DNA of 64,000 bases from Cristatella mucedo. Its lineage: Eukaryota > Bryozoa > Phylactolaemata > Cristatellidae. Below the pieces are notes generated by a model that saw only the letters and a list, made by a program, of their open reading frames with translations, was not told where the DNA came from and ran no database searches. The DNA lies in assembly GCA_009760855.2 (NCBI GenBank), contig WPIO01000019.1:5746501-5810500 (forward strand), in the 5' to 3' direction. This document shows, in pieces, positions 43,930 to 55,175 of this stretch (positions are counted from its first letter, which is position 1; each line of letters begins with the position of its first letter). The position numbers were made by a program, and so were the translations under genes.

Positions 43930-46320
43930 CAAGTTTCTCGGTCGGCCGCAGGTTCGCCCGCGCTCACTCGTCCAGCACAGCAGCGATCCATGCCAGCACA
44001 GTAGGCTAGCAGACCTGTCCGCGGCAGCGATGGCAGTACCATTGCAAGACGCCTTGGCGACCGATCGTCCTCCGTACGCGCCGCCCGCTTACCGATGGAT
44101 TTAATTCTGGCAGAGCGCGAAGTCTCGCCACCTCTTCGGCAGTGCGGACTCGCCGTCCTGGTACGTTAGAGACCGTCTCCGCGAACCTTCGGGCCGCCGC
44201 TGCGCTCTCCTCAGCGCTGCTCGGTGGAGCATCTCAGAAGGCGAGATGCGCAGCAGGCAAGTGAGAGCGGGCAAGTGAGAGCGGGCAAGAGCGCCGCCGC
44301 CGTTCGCGCCGCCGCCGTTCGCGGCGGCGGCGGCGGCGGCGGCGGCCGAGTTAACCGCTCAAAGCCCAAGTACTCTTGAACCGCGCGCGGCTGCGACCAA
44401 AGCGGGCGGCATACCCTCATTGGGGGGTGGGGGTGGGTCAAGTGGGTCGGCGCGAGTTGGGGATGGCGGGGCTAGAGCGAGGCGTGTCCCCCGGCCCGTC
44501 ACCCCTCGCTCTCGCGCGGCGGCGGCGGCGGCGGCGGCGGCGCTCGCCAACGTCGACGGGACTGCGGCGCCAACGCGCGCGCCCACGTGCCCGGCTGGCA
44601 CGTGCTGTCTGGCGGAACCTATTTTAGACCCCCGGTCGCAGTCGGGCGTGTAGCTGCCATCGACGGGCGGCCGCGGAGTCCTCCCGGCAACCGCTGTAAG
44701 TGTACACCGCAAGCCTCGGCGTCGTCTATTGCAGACGACGTGGCTCCCCCTCCCTTCGTTGCGCGCCCGCCGGGGCGACCGTAGCACGCTGGTTCGGCAG
44801 CTGATCTGCAAGCGTCTGGGAATGCCGTCGGTGCGCCGCCCCTCGCGCATCGGCTTGCGCACCGCTTTGGCCGGTCCCCACGTTCGCCGGCGCCGCCGCT
44901 CTGGTCTGTCCGAGCGGAGGCGACGCAGCGTCTTCACTGGCGAGCGAGCGCTCCACCGTACGCGCCGCCGCTGCTGCAGCTGCCGTGCGCTGCAGCTGCT
45001 CGCTCTGCCGCCGCAGCGCCGCCGTAGCGCGCGCGGGGACCGACGGACCGAACGGCGGAGGCTTTTGCTTCAGCCGCCGCGGCGCTTCATTTCTACCCTG
45101 CGCAGCACGGTGCCGCGGCGGCTAGCGCGGCCGAGCGTGCAGCCGCCCGCACCGCCGCGAGCGTGCACGTCTCGTAACCAGAACGCCCCGGCGCCTTGTT
45201 TGCGATGGCGGCGGTCGCTCCTCGCGGCGGCGCGATCACGCCATCGGCGAGTGGGCCCGCGCGTGCACTCGCCAGCCTACCGGCCCGCCGCGGGGTTGGC
45301 GGGCGGGTGGTGGCGCCGTGGGAGGGAGGGGGTGCTGCGATGCCTACCCAACGTGCGGCGCTCGCGCCGGCGGCATACGAGCGGCGGTGTCGCTCTCTGG
45401 CGCCCGACCGAGCGAGGACTCGAGCCGCGTGCCGCTGCGGCAGTCGGGCCGCGTCGTCGGAAAAGCGACGGGTACGTCGCCTTAGTACGCGGCGGCGGCG
45501 TAATTGGACGCCAGCGCGCGCCGGGCCGCCTGCGCCGCGAGAGTCTCTTCTCGGGTGACTAGTTCTCGGGGTCTGTCGCTCCGACTTCCAAGTAGCAGTA
45601 GCTGGTCTGGTTGCAGTGAGGAGAGGGCGAGGGGGGAGGGGTAGGTAAGGAGGGAAAGGGAAGGCGAGACGCGGTTGGTTGCAGCTCGTAGCGTAGCGCC
45701 TCGCCACGATCCTCGGTGCCGTATGGAGGCTTCGAATGACTGCCGATCGTCGAGCGCGAATCGCTAGCCGGCCGGACTCGGGAGCCAGCGCAGCGCGGAG
45801 CTGCTGCTGCCGGCTCGCAGGACCTGCAGGTATCCCCGGTCGCGAGGGTGACCGAGCTGAGAGAGAGCGGGAGTCGCTGGCAGCTGCGCTGCACTTCCTG
45901 TTTTGATGCCGGTCCGGATGGGCTGGCTTCGAAGCACAAGACAAGACATGAGCGGACTGCAGCGCGTTCTTTTAGCCGGTCTGTCCTATGGGCCGCCGCC
46001 GCCGCCGGTCGCGGATGTAATTCCGTCTACGGTAAACGCGAGAGAGGCTGCGACGCGCGAGCGCGCTGCACGGCTTACGCGCACAGCACGTCGCGCGTGG
46101 GCGGCACGTCGCGCGCAGGCAGGACGTTGCGCGCGAGCAGGACGTTGCGCGCGAGCAGGACGTTGCGCGCGAGCAGGACGTCGCGCGCGCGTAGCACGTT
46201 GCTCGCGTGGCGGACGGAAGATAACGCGTCGACGAGTGCACGTGCGTAGACGTGCTTGGACGCGACGCTTGCATGACCGGCGGCCGTTTGCGCTTGGCAT
46301 CCGTTTTCGCATTCCGGTAG
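43930..46320. promoter_or_regulatory. GC- and CpG-rich block, possible promoter island
   Basis: This block stands out as rich in CG dinucleotides, with (CGG)n runs at about 44320-44347 and 44517-44542. Long Arg/Ala/Pro-rich open frames occur on both strands (44729-45562 +, 45944-45093 -). They overlap and match nothing, so I read them as composition artefacts. The block could be an unmethylated promoter for PPP1R3 (7 kb downstream, +) with a non-coding first exon, or for an unannotated gene. That is inference only. Confidence 0.45.
46088..46206. repeat. 18-bp GC-rich tandem repeat
   Basis: About four near-identical GCGCGCGAGCAGGACGTT units with diverged units at both ends (to six in all). 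On + they read TLRASR in one frame. It lies inside the CpG-rich block. Confidence 0.88.
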
Positions 46321-46754
46321 ATTAGGGCAGTTTTACAATATACTTAGCGTAGAGTATTAATAAGAGCGTTGCTGATATAGCATAGTGGGATTCGGAGTTT
46401 TCTTCCCATCCATTCAGCAAATCTGACGGTAGCTGCGCCAGCGGAAGGCTTAGTGGTGGTACATCTAAACCGCCGGGGCTGCTGTTGTTGGAGTGAGGAC
46501 GTCAACCTCTTAGCCGTTCATCGTTTGTGCATTGCATTATCACCGGTTCTTATTCTGTGAACTCTCTCGTTTCACTGTCTTTTGCTGCTGCAAGTTTTTT
46601 AGTGATGTATTTATCTGTGGAACTTAAATCTTTATAAACTTTCTTAAGACCTTGGTAAAGAGAATCGAGTGTACCGGTGACTCTCTACACCACTAAGCGT
46701 GCGGTTGATTACAGATGGTCCTATAATCATAACATGAATTCATTCATGCATTTA

Positions 46755-47045
46755 ATCTCTCTCTCCCCCCTCTCTCTCTCTCTCTTTCGCCTCTCTGTCT
46801 TTCACTACTTTGTCTTTCGCCGCTTTCTGCCTCGAACTCTCTCTATCTCTCATTGTTTCTCAGCATCTCTGCCTCTCTTGTCTGTCTTACTTCATCCCTC
46901 ATTGTCTCTTCACCTTTCTTGTCTTGATCTCTTTTCTTAACCGTGTAACTCTGCCCCGGTGTCTCGCTCCTGTCTGTCACTTCACTCTGTCTTTGCTGCT
47001 ATCTGCTTTTCTGTCTGTCCCAGTCTTTCTCTCTCTCTCTACGTC
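46755..47045. repeat. Pyrimidine-rich (TCTC/TCTG)n region
   Basis: Diverged CT-rich simple sequence. The Ser/Leu/Phe open frames over it are artefacts. Confidence 0.7.
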
Positions 47046-47268
47046 ACGTCGTGTTCGGCCCGATCTTCGTCGAAGTGGCTTGCATAGTTCAGCCGTGATG
47101 TAGTCACAGCTTGCTGCAAAACATCTCTTTCGTAAGGGCTCAAACCTGTTCAAAGTGCCACTTGCTCATAAGCATTAGCCAGCTAACTAACACCGGTTCA
47201 GTCTCGTCCGGGTGCATGGGTTGGCTCATTAGCTAGTATTGTAATAAAAGAATGTTTGAAAGAAGCGA

Positions 47269-47271
<3 letters not shown>

Positions 47272-47302
<31 letters not shown>
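47272..47302. repeat. (TC)n microsatellite
   Basis: About 30 bp of TC, next to an antisense LINE 3' end. Confidence 0.95.
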
Positions 47303-47304
<2 letters not shown>

Positions 47305-47339
47305 CCGGAGGCTCTGGAGATGTGCTTCGACTTCCTTTA

Positions 47340-47660
47340 AGGATGCTGTAAAGAAAGCATGACCAAATGATTAGTGGTAGCATTCGCTAGGGCATCAAGC
47401 ATAACATTGATGGACGTGACATGCACAGGGTCAACATATAGAAATGGTTAGTAGCAGCAGGCAGTGTCAGTATGCATTCATACACGTTAGACCAATCACA
47501 AGGACCCACTAAATGCTGTTAGAAACAGGTGCGTTTTAAGCCTCTTTTTAAATGTCGTCATGTCAGGGGATGTCGTGACGTCAGTAGGGAGTGAGTTCCA
47601 TGCTTTAGAAGCATATTAACTAAAGGCATAGTCTCCAAAGCTATTGAGGTCCGTATGAGG
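47340..47660 (-). mobile_element. L2-like family-B 3' end, antisense
   Basis: On -, an SKAWNSLPTDVTTSPDMTTF-like block (about 47620-47560) is followed by KRGLKRTCF-type sequence and the GCATGC-rich 3' UTR. It is more diverged than the copy at 43.3 kb. Confidence 0.8.
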
Positions 47661-47888
47661 TAACGCTAAACGAGTCAGGGCACGAGTCAGGGCAGTAGGC
47701 GGTACGATTCTTGGCCTAATGGGAGAGTTTCTGATAGGTCACGTTCGGCTGGACGTTCCAAGTAACGACAAGTAGGCAAGCGTTCTAAGTAGCAACACTA
47801 GCTTCACTGAACAGCGCACTAGAGTCTAGAAGATCGACATTAGCTGATACCCTCAGTGTGTGCTCTGTGTGTCAGGTTGCTCACTTTT

Positions 47889-47950
47889 AGTGTGTGTCCA
47901 CAGTCCATAGTGTGTGTCCACAGTCCATAGTGTGTGTCCACAGTCCATAG
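47889..47950. repeat. 20-bp tandem repeat, three copies
   Basis: Three identical TAGTGTGTGTCCACAGTCCA units in a row. Confidence 0.95.
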
Positions 47951-48044
47951 TGTTGCCCGACACTTGTTGCAAGAAAAACCCCAATCCCCACACAGAGTAT
48001 ATCCTCAACAGTGTCCTCTGCTGCCGACTGACTAGAGCAGCGGC

Positions 48045-48235
48045 CTTATAATAATAATACACTTGATAAAGTGCCCTCAGAGAACTCAATGTCTTACTAG
48101 GCGCTTTACATTTGCTGCAAAGGAAACACGACCGAATGGTTAGTGGTAGCATGCTCGATAAACAACAAGAACAGCATGGTTAGGGATGACATGCGCACAG
48201 GGTCAGCATGCACAGTGCGGTCAGTGGCACCAGGC
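48045..48235 (-). mobile_element. L2-like family-B 3' tail, antisense
   Basis: The 3' UTR and tail only. TTGAGTTCTCTGAGGGCAC on - and an AATAATAATA run on + at 48049-48058 mark its end. The rest was lost by truncation. Confidence 0.85.
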
Positions 48236-48489
48236 CTTCCCTCCTAGCAGTGGAAGGTGCTGCAATCGACAGCCACCGACAGCACACACCGTGTTTGCTT
48301 CTTCGTAGGACTGCTGCGCTCCTCCTTTACCCCACTCTCGTGGGTGGGAGGAAAATTTCCTACCCTGCTGAACAAGGTCTGAATACCACCCCTACACTCA
48401 CTCATCATCCATCGAGTCGACCTATCCATAGGAACTAGCCCGAGCCCAGGTCGACTTATTTCCTGGGTCTGCATAACAACAGTGGCATG

Positions 48490-48535
48490 TAAAAAGTGTG
48501 TGTGTGTGCGTGCGTGTGCGTGCGAGCGCGCAAAC
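48490..48535. repeat. (GT)n / GCGT tract
   Basis: Short interrupted GT repeat with GCGTGC units. Confidence 0.9.
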
Positions 48536-48599
48536 TCATTGTGTAAGTAATGGATAGTCCCCATTTCCACTTTCTCTTAGAAGAAGCTGTTAAAGGGAT

Positions 48600-49530
48600 T
48601 CGACCCTGGTGAGTGGACCAATAGGATGCTAGTTCAAAAGGCTGTGCAATCTTGGTGGGTTAGTTAGCAAGATAGATATGACCCTGGTTTATTTATGCAA
48701 CACCATGTCCAGAAATAGGGTTTTAGATGCCACTACTGCTGCGCTGCACATTCAGAAAAGTTAAGGCGAGTCGTGCTTGGGTTGGGGTTGTTATCATCCT
48801 CCTCCGGGTAGGTACTTTTTATCCATCCCTATGGCTACGAAGGCCACGTGGATGTTACTCTGGAGAGTTTCTTTAGCGAACTCAAGGCAGCTTTCTGTAC
48901 ACGCACAATGCCAGCCAACAGACCTCGGCTTATGCAGCTCAGAGAAAATGAGAAGCGTAGCTGAGCGAGGGGGAGTGGCACGAAAGCAGCAGCTTAGGAT
49001 GGCTGGAAAGGATGTGCCCGAGTCGGTGGTTGGAAGAGGAGACGCCATGCAACACTTTTTTTGGAGGCGAGTTCTGCCGTCTAAGACCTCGCTGAGCAAA
49101 AGCTTCTCTCCCTATCAATCTTTTAAGTGAAAGACAACGAAGCAGCTCCTCTATTGCCCTGCTAGGATCCGGGTCGCCAAAGAAACGCCCTTGGGTCTAA
49201 AAAGGTCAAGAGGCTACTGTTGCTGGCTTGACTCAAGAAACTTGATTTAGATACTCAATAGAGCAACGGGATCCGGCGGCTCGGCATGGCGCCGCTGAGG
49301 CCGGGAATGACTAATGGTAACAAGTAGCCGGAGGTAGCATGCAGCACCTACAATAAAAGGACAAGTCGATCTGGTTTTGCCAGCTGAGCTGAGCAGACTC
49401 CCAAGACTGCTATCAGCTGTTATCAGCAGCAAAGACAGCTCGGAGGTGACTTTGGCAACTGAGCCTTTGATAGACCTATGGCAAGCGTTAGAGATGCAGC
49501 ATGCGAAGCCTGGTTCATCAGGCACAGCTG
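48600..49530. other. Unassigned intergenic stretch
   Basis: Open frames on both strands (48777-49130 +, 49099-48794 -) overlap exactly and have no recognisable homology. I call no gene here. Confidence 0.4.
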
Positions 49531-49532
49531 CT

Positions 49533-49585
49533 CTGTGTGTGTGTGTGTGTGTGTGTTTGTGTGCGTGCGTGCGTGCATGTGTGCA
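49533..49585. repeat. (GT)n microsatellite
   Basis: GT repeat followed by GCGT units. Confidence 0.95.
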
Positions 49586-50194
49586 GATGCATTTACTCCG
49601 GCCGTCAATACGTGGCTCAATGAAGCCACTTTCCTGTTGCTTTCTATCAAAGTGATTAAGAGCCGTGGGTGATTTAAGTGGGTGTGCTGCTAGCTACTCA
49701 TAGAGGTCACCCATCTTATTGTTACAGTCTGATAGATATTCACTGTCTACTAAGATTTGCATCTGCCACGTTTGGATTGTGGCCAGGACCTACGATGGCT
49801 GCTGTTATGGATGACAGGCATTGTGACGAATAAATGATGCATGCCGAGGTGTGGCCTGGTGGTTGGCATTTATTGAACAACAATGATGGGATCTCCATCT
49901 CAAGGACTGGTCAGGCAAACGTGGCTGTATGAGGTGGTGAGGACCCCTGCATATCTCACCTTTTGGTATCTGAGGATTGGAACATGTGTGAAGCACATGT
50001 TTCGAAGAAGCAAACGTTTTGTCATCTAAATTCGGTGAAGGCTTCAACATGCAAACACGTGGTGACAACTTCCAATAGCCTGCCAAGGCAGCATTTGCTG
50101 GTTTGACTTGCTATCGTTAAAAGTAACACCGAGTGGAGCATATTATTGAGGCCGTATAATAATTGCCTAAATCGTGTTTATAAATAACTATAAA

Positions 50195-50420
50195 AGAATA
50201 GTTTTCTTTTGTAGGTGCCCTGAAAGAACCAAATCTCTAGCTTAGCTAGGCCCTTTACAACTCGTGCAAGAGAATCTATAATCAAGGGTTAGTGACATAC
50301 ACGGTATCAAGCATGCAGCAAACAAATACTATGCACAGGTGGGCATTTTTAAGCAATATTGATCTTATTCGCAAGTCTACCGATTAGTATGACCTATGGC
50401 TGATTATATGCACTGAATCA
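50195..50420 (-). mobile_element. L2-like family-B 3' tail, antisense, degenerate
   Basis: On -, GAGATTTGGTTCTTTCAGGGC lies beside AAGGGCCTAGC, with ATGCTTGATACCGTG upstream, the usual order of the family-B tail. Confidence 0.55.
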
Positions 50421-50574
50421 TGCACAGGTAAGCACAGAAACCAAATGGAAACAGACAAGTACAATTTATGACTCGCTGGCCTTGCCCCTACATAAAATTT
50501 TGCGTTTCTTGTTCTCATATCCCTAATGGTTCACCTGTGCTGTAGACCCTGGTTCTGCTCATCCTGTCACGGCT

Positions 50575-50790
50575 CATCTCCCCTAGCCCTGACCCTAGCC
50601 CTGCTCCTGACCTCCACCCTGACCTCTGGCCCCGGACCTCTGACCCTTACATCTGGTCCCGACCCTGACCTCTGGCCCTGCCCCGGACCTCTGGCTCTGC
50701 CCCCCCCCCCCCCGACCTCTGGCTCTGCCCCCCCCGACCTCTGGCCTTTCCTCCGACCTCTGGCTTTTCCCCTGATTTCTGGCAACTTCT
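50575..50790. repeat. Minisatellite of CCTGACCTCTGGC-type units
   Basis: About ten imperfect units built on GACCTCTGG with C-runs between them. Pro/Leu/Ser frames on + and Gly/Arg frames on - are artefacts. Confidence 0.85.
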
Positions 50791-51643
50791 GTAGGCCTTA
50801 ACTAGTTTGGCACGATGAGTAGCAAAGGTGCAGCATTTTACTGGAGGATATCTTCGGCTGCAAAGCTTCAAACAAATGGACGCCCAAGTCAAGAAAATTA
50901 CGGCTTTGCACATCGCATGCACCAAAAGATCTATCCTGACATTGAACACTTGCGAGAGACGAGCAGCAAAAAGGACCATGAGCAGCGCTGCCAGTCCGGT
51001 GCTCAGGGTGCCCAGGCCTATTCCGCCCACGCCCGAACGTGCACAGCACAGTGCGCTAGCCTTGCCGAGGCACTGGTTGGTTTGAGCGTCATCTTGTGCA
51101 GCTGTGTGACACTTCTAACCAGGCAGCGGTGTCTTGAGTAAGGTCAATCTCTCATCTCGGCCCTGCATCCAAGAAGCATGGTTGTCCGAGAACCGTGTCC
51201 CACGGGTGTTACAGCGAAGAGCATCGTAGAGGCAGGAGATGGTGCTTAAGCAGCCACGCGGGGCTGGTAATTTCGGCTGCATTCTATCGTGCAGTGCCCT
51301 CCCAACTAGAACCGGTTCGACTAGCCCATTTTCAGCTCGAGTTGACTTAGTGCTTCAACCTTAGGCATGCAGAGGTACTCGATCGGTTCGGGGCTCGTGG
51401 TGGTGGTGGTGGTGGTTGGTGGCTAGGGTAGGCTTGGCAGATGGGCGATTGGTCTTGGTTGCTCCCGGCTCAAGATCGACTCTGACCCGGTTGAGCCTCG
51501 AATTTGGCTAATCAAGCTTGACGTCGGCCTCGCCTGAAGTCGGTCACTACTATGCTCTGGATTGAGCTAGCAAGCCGGCTAGCCGGCAGCAGACTACCCA
51601 GGCTGGTATGGGCTAAAGCAATATCTCGAATTTCTTCTGCGCC

Positions 51644-51827
51644 TTTGCTTTGTCGTGCAAGCTGCTGCCTGGCAGCTCGTGAAGAGTGACCGTAACGTTT
51701 CGAGGCAGCTCGCAAGTGCATTATCATTAAAATCAGCATGGTGGTCAGGGTCCTCCAGCGAGCTGCCTCGAAACGTTGCGGTCACTCCTCACGAGCTGCC
51801 AGGCAGCAGCTTGCACGACAAAGCAAG
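51644..51827. repeat. Nearly perfect ~70-bp hairpin with 44-nt loop
   Basis: The arm at 51644-51713 pairs with the arm at 51758-51827. In the core 67 bp (51647-51713 / 51758-51824) I count two mismatches, one of which would be a G-U wobble in one transcript. The arm contains GTCGTGCAAGCTGCTGCCTG and its complement. The loop (51714-51757) is unrelated AT-rich sequence. It is about 1.4 kb upstream of the PPP1R3 start. Confidence 0.93.
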
Positions 51828-52479
51828 CCAGTCGCAGGGGGCCGCAGCCGCCGCTGCAAGCCTCAAAGCCTCACTCCGGCTGTCTACCGGCTGGCGTGGT
51901 ACGCTGCCTGCATGTACCTGCACAAGGACCGATTGCTTTGGTCGTCTAGGCGGGCCATTGAGTTTGAGCGCTTACCTTTTGGCTTGGCCCTTCACAGCTG
52001 CCAGAGTCGAGGACAATGCGCTTTGTTGCTGTGCACAGCAGCAGCAGCCAGGCCAACGAGGCGTGCTCTGGCCTGGCCTACTTCCTTGTTGCTCAGTACC
52101 GCCATGCAGTTCAGTGCTATCGGCATCGCTGACACCGGTGTCGTTGCCTACCTCTCCCCTCACCATCTCGTCCCTCTGTGCACCAGGCTGCCATGTCGGT
52201 TGCATAGGTGAGTAATCATCCAGCAGTCTGTGCTGTGGTTGCTGAGTGGCAGCTAAAGACAGTGTTGGATAGGCCGCAGACCCGCTGCCGACTTATGTCC
52301 GGGCATCCCCTGACTTGGAATTAAAAAACGGCACTGAAATCACCACCGAATTCACATGTTCTCTCACTCAGCCTTTACTCTCTGTCCTGTGTACTGTCCT
52401 TTATCAGCTTAGGTGTACTGCAATTATGCATGTCTGCTGGGTGTCAACCCAGCGATGAAGCACTCGCAGTCCACGACTA

Positions 52480-52600
52480 CTGGTCGTCGATTCGAGAACT
52501 GCAGCCAGGAAATCCTTTATTGCACGCTGCAAGTGGCTTTGAAAGTCAGCCAAAGCATTTCTGTCGCTTTCCAGATAAGGCTGCTAAAAAAGGCAGCCGA
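52480..52600 (+). mobile_element. Possible SINE-A relic
   Basis: GGTCGTCGATTCGAGAACTG (B-box-like), GAAATCCTTTATTGCACGCT and TTTCTGTCGCTTTCCAGATA resemble the SINE-A body in order but are heavily diverged. Confidence 0.4.
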
Positions 52601-53218
52601 TCTTGCCTTTTTTGTTTTTATTCTTTTATGTCATCGTTGCAGATGCTTTGTAAGCTGTAGGCTTTTATTCTAGCCTGTGCGAAGAATACAGTGTGAGCAT
52701 TCAGTTCTCGTGGGGCACAGTTCAAAGGCATTCTCTTTTTTGTTTTGCACACAGCCACTCACGACAAGCGCTAGGTCAAAGGTGTCCCAAAGATGTATTG
52801 TAGCCGCAGACACAACTAATGCAATCAAACTGTTCGATATCGGTAATCTGAGCACTCAAAAAGGAGTTCTATGGTCTGACTGGCATGATCGCGCTCGCTG
52901 AACTTTCACAATCGTTTACAATCTGCCTGAGAAGGCTGCCTTAATTTTATGGAGTACTTTTGCTAGACTGCTTTTCCCCTCAGTGGTGTATTGAGTGAAC
53001 GAAGTGGATCCCTTTGTTGACGACTCGCTAAAGCGGCTGGCTTGGGATTGGGCTTCGCGTGGATGGATCTTGCTGTGCACGGAGGCGCCGAGGCGACTAA
53101 CCTGTCACACTCGGCACCCAACTTCGTTTTTAATTTGCAGTTCACCTGTGCTGCTAGTGATCACCTGCTGCCAGCCGTGCCATTCTTGGGAAGCTTCTGA
53201 AGAAGCCACGTGATTGTG

Positions 53219-54370
53219 ATGTCAGTGGACAGCATGCCATCCGTGCCCAACGAAGCGTTCGGCGTCTTCCTGAGCAGTTCGCCGCCAGCCGTCAATGCTT
53301 TGGCTAGCTACTGTGTCCTCTGGGAAGGTGCTGGCTTGCGGCTGCCGCAGGCCAGGAGAGCTGGCCGAGGGCACATCGTTTCCAGACATGTCCCGAGTCC
53401 TGCGACCACTTCAGCAACATCGCGACAGGAAAGCAGCCGAGAGAATGACGTCAATGTGCCCAGCTACGTTAGTGCCACAGCGACCTATGACCTCAACCAG
53501 CCTGACTGGAGTAAACATTTGCTAATCGAGAGGTCGTCCCCGATCCGGCTTCCGTGTGCAACCAAGCCAAAGAAGAGGGTGACCTTTGCAGACAACCTCG
53601 GCTTTGACCTCGAAGATGTCAAGGTCATTTGCGAAGAACCGAACAGTCCTCCACCCGAGCTTTGCATGCCTGCCGGGAGCAGCGTTTCCACGTCCTCCAC
53701 GGTCGAACCGGCAGCCGATGCTTCCGCCGTGCAGAAGCCGGTCGAAACATTTCGGCAACCGTCCTTTCGCGTTGACTTCCCGCAGCCGGTGTCAAACTAT
53801 GCCGAGTTCAAGGCGAGGCTGCTCGCTCGCTGCATCGCCGTTGAGAACGTGAACGTGGAGTCTATGCCGGCTGCTGCTGCACGTGTAGTCGTCACCGTAA
53901 AGGTGAAGAACCTGGCGTTCGAAAAGCGCGTTTTCTTGAGAGCCACCCGCAACGGCTGGAAAAGCCACAGGGACTTCGATGCCACGTTTCTCGGCTGCAA
54001 TCCGGGCTGCGGCGACGCAGGAGGCCTGCAGTCGCAGCCGACTGAGTGCGCTTACGACACGTTTGTGATGAAGGCCGACTTGGCCGGTGCACTCCATGCT
54101 TCGGGCTTCCTCTCACCGATCGAGTTCGCCGTGTGCTACCAGGCCAGTGGCGGCCATGAGTGCTGGGATAACAATGGCGGCTCGAACTACAGGCTGGTGG
54201 CAAACTTCAGTGGTGGCGTGCCGGATGCAGCCTCAGGTGGTGGCTGCGGCAGCAGTCTTTTGCAGCGGCTGCAGCAGGCCACCGAACCTACCGAGCTTTC
54301 GAGCGACAGGTGGACCGCCTATGCCGCCTGGCGCAGTGGCCGCAGCAGTGGAGACATACCGTATTGGTAG
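53219..54370 (+). CDS. PPP1R3: PPP1R3-family glycogen-targeting subunit of protein phosphatase 1
   Basis: These proteins tether protein phosphatase 1 to glycogen, where it activates glycogen synthase and inactivates phosphorylase. The single coding exon gives 383 residues. Near the N-terminus SSSPPAV (about 19-25) resembles the conserved start of PPP1R3B/C. The PP1 docking motif RVTF is at 120-123, followed by ADNLGFDLEDVKVI as in the family. The CBM21 glycogen-binding domain spans about 182-330, with VKVKNLAFEKRVFLR (227-241), NGWKSH (245-250) and WDNNGGSNYRLV (316-327). The C-terminal RWTAYAAW (364-371) recalls the WQSW-type tail of PPP1R3B/C. ATG 53219 is the first Met; ATG 53234 is an alternative. 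The linker at 30-110 is poorly conserved and longer than I recall in vertebrates. A 5' non-coding exon upstream is likely but not visible. Which vertebrate paralogue is closest cannot be settled here. Confidence 0.93.
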   Translation: MSVDSMPSVPNEAFGVFLSSSPPAVNALASYCVLWEGAGLRLPQARRAGRGHIVSRHVPSPATTSATSRQESSRENDVNVPSYVSATATYDLNQPDWSKHLLIERSSPIRLPCATKPKKRVTFADNLGFDLEDVKVICEEPNSPPPELCMPAGSSVSTSSTVEPAADASAVQKPVETFRQPSFRVDFPQPVSNYAEFKARLLARCIAVENVNVESMPAAAARVVVTVKVKNLAFEKRVFLRATRNGWKSHRDFDATFLGCNPGCGDAGGLQSQPTECAYDTFVMKADLAGALHASGFLSPIEFAVCYQASGGHECWDNNGGSNYRLVANFSGGVPDAASGGGCGSSLLQRLQQATEPTELSSDRWTAYAAWRSGRSSGDIPYW

Positions 54371-54379
54371 CTTGTGCGT

Positions 54380-55139
54380 TGCACAAGGCCTGCACGAGTG
54401 ATGAGGCTGAGGTGAGGCGAAGACCACAGCTGGTAGTGACTGCAAAGCAGCATCGCGACTGCAGTGTGCCCACGTGCTTCCGGTATGCCACCGGCAAGCA
54501 CTTCACCGAGTAGTTTCCCTACTGTGAAATGTGCTGGCTTTCCAAAGACACCACGATCTCTGATCGTAGTTTCATCTCATTGAAAGTGACTAGACTGCGT
54601 GGCTGGACTGACTCGAAGATACATCTCTCCTCCTCACCCCCCCCCCCCCCCGACACTCATGTGTGCCCTCTCCCCTGCCATGCCCCATGTCAGCAGAGCA
54701 TGTGTACCCCTTCTCCCTACTGTGTACAGTTGACTTGCAGCTGCTTGGCTGTGCATCGCATGGCACGCGCATAAGGCGATGACATGCCGTGCGAGGCTGT
54801 GTAGGCTACTGCAGTGCGCTGTATGTCGATTGCTGCAGCTTACTGCCGATCTCTCACCGGTGAGTAGAATTGTAAGTACGTTATTATTATTATTAGAACG
54901 AAATTACAAGACCTGCCGACCCATCCCTGTTCTCTGGACAGCAGAGCTCCAGGGTTTACTTAGAACCAGCGGATTACTTCTTTCCACTCCACGTGTGATC
55001 GCGTATGTGTGCGAGCGAGTGCTCATGCGTGTTTATGTGTGTGCATGCGCGAGCGTGTGTGTTATGCGCGTGCGTGCGTGTGTGTATGCTCTATAGTACG
55101 GTATATATGACAATTGTTTTGCTGGTGATCGAAACAAAA

Positions 55140-55140
<1 letters not shown>
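54380..55140. other. PPP1R3 3' flank
   Basis: Holds a C-run (54638-54652), a short (TTA)n (54883-54893) and a GT/GCGT-rich stretch (55000-55090). I see no further coding sequence. No nearby AATAAA was found, so the 3' UTR end is unknown. Confidence 0.45.

Positions 55141-55142
<2 letters not shown>

Positions 55143-55172
<30 letters not shown>
55143..55172. repeat. (TA)n microsatellite
   Basis: Fifteen or so TA units, flanked by AAAAAACTA and its inverse TAGTTTTTT, so the whole forms a palindrome. Confidence 0.95.

Positions 55173-55175
<3 letters not shown>

Noticed and set aside
44359-46325. Several 100-280 codon Arg/Ala-rich frames on both strands
   Set aside because: All frames are open at once because stops are rare in CpG-rich sequence; none shows a domain, splice support or an orthologue I know.
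50647-51030. 127-codon frame on - with two hydrophobic stretches
   Set aside because: Half of it is the antisense of a minisatellite; the hydrophobic part has no recognised family and no splice or start support.
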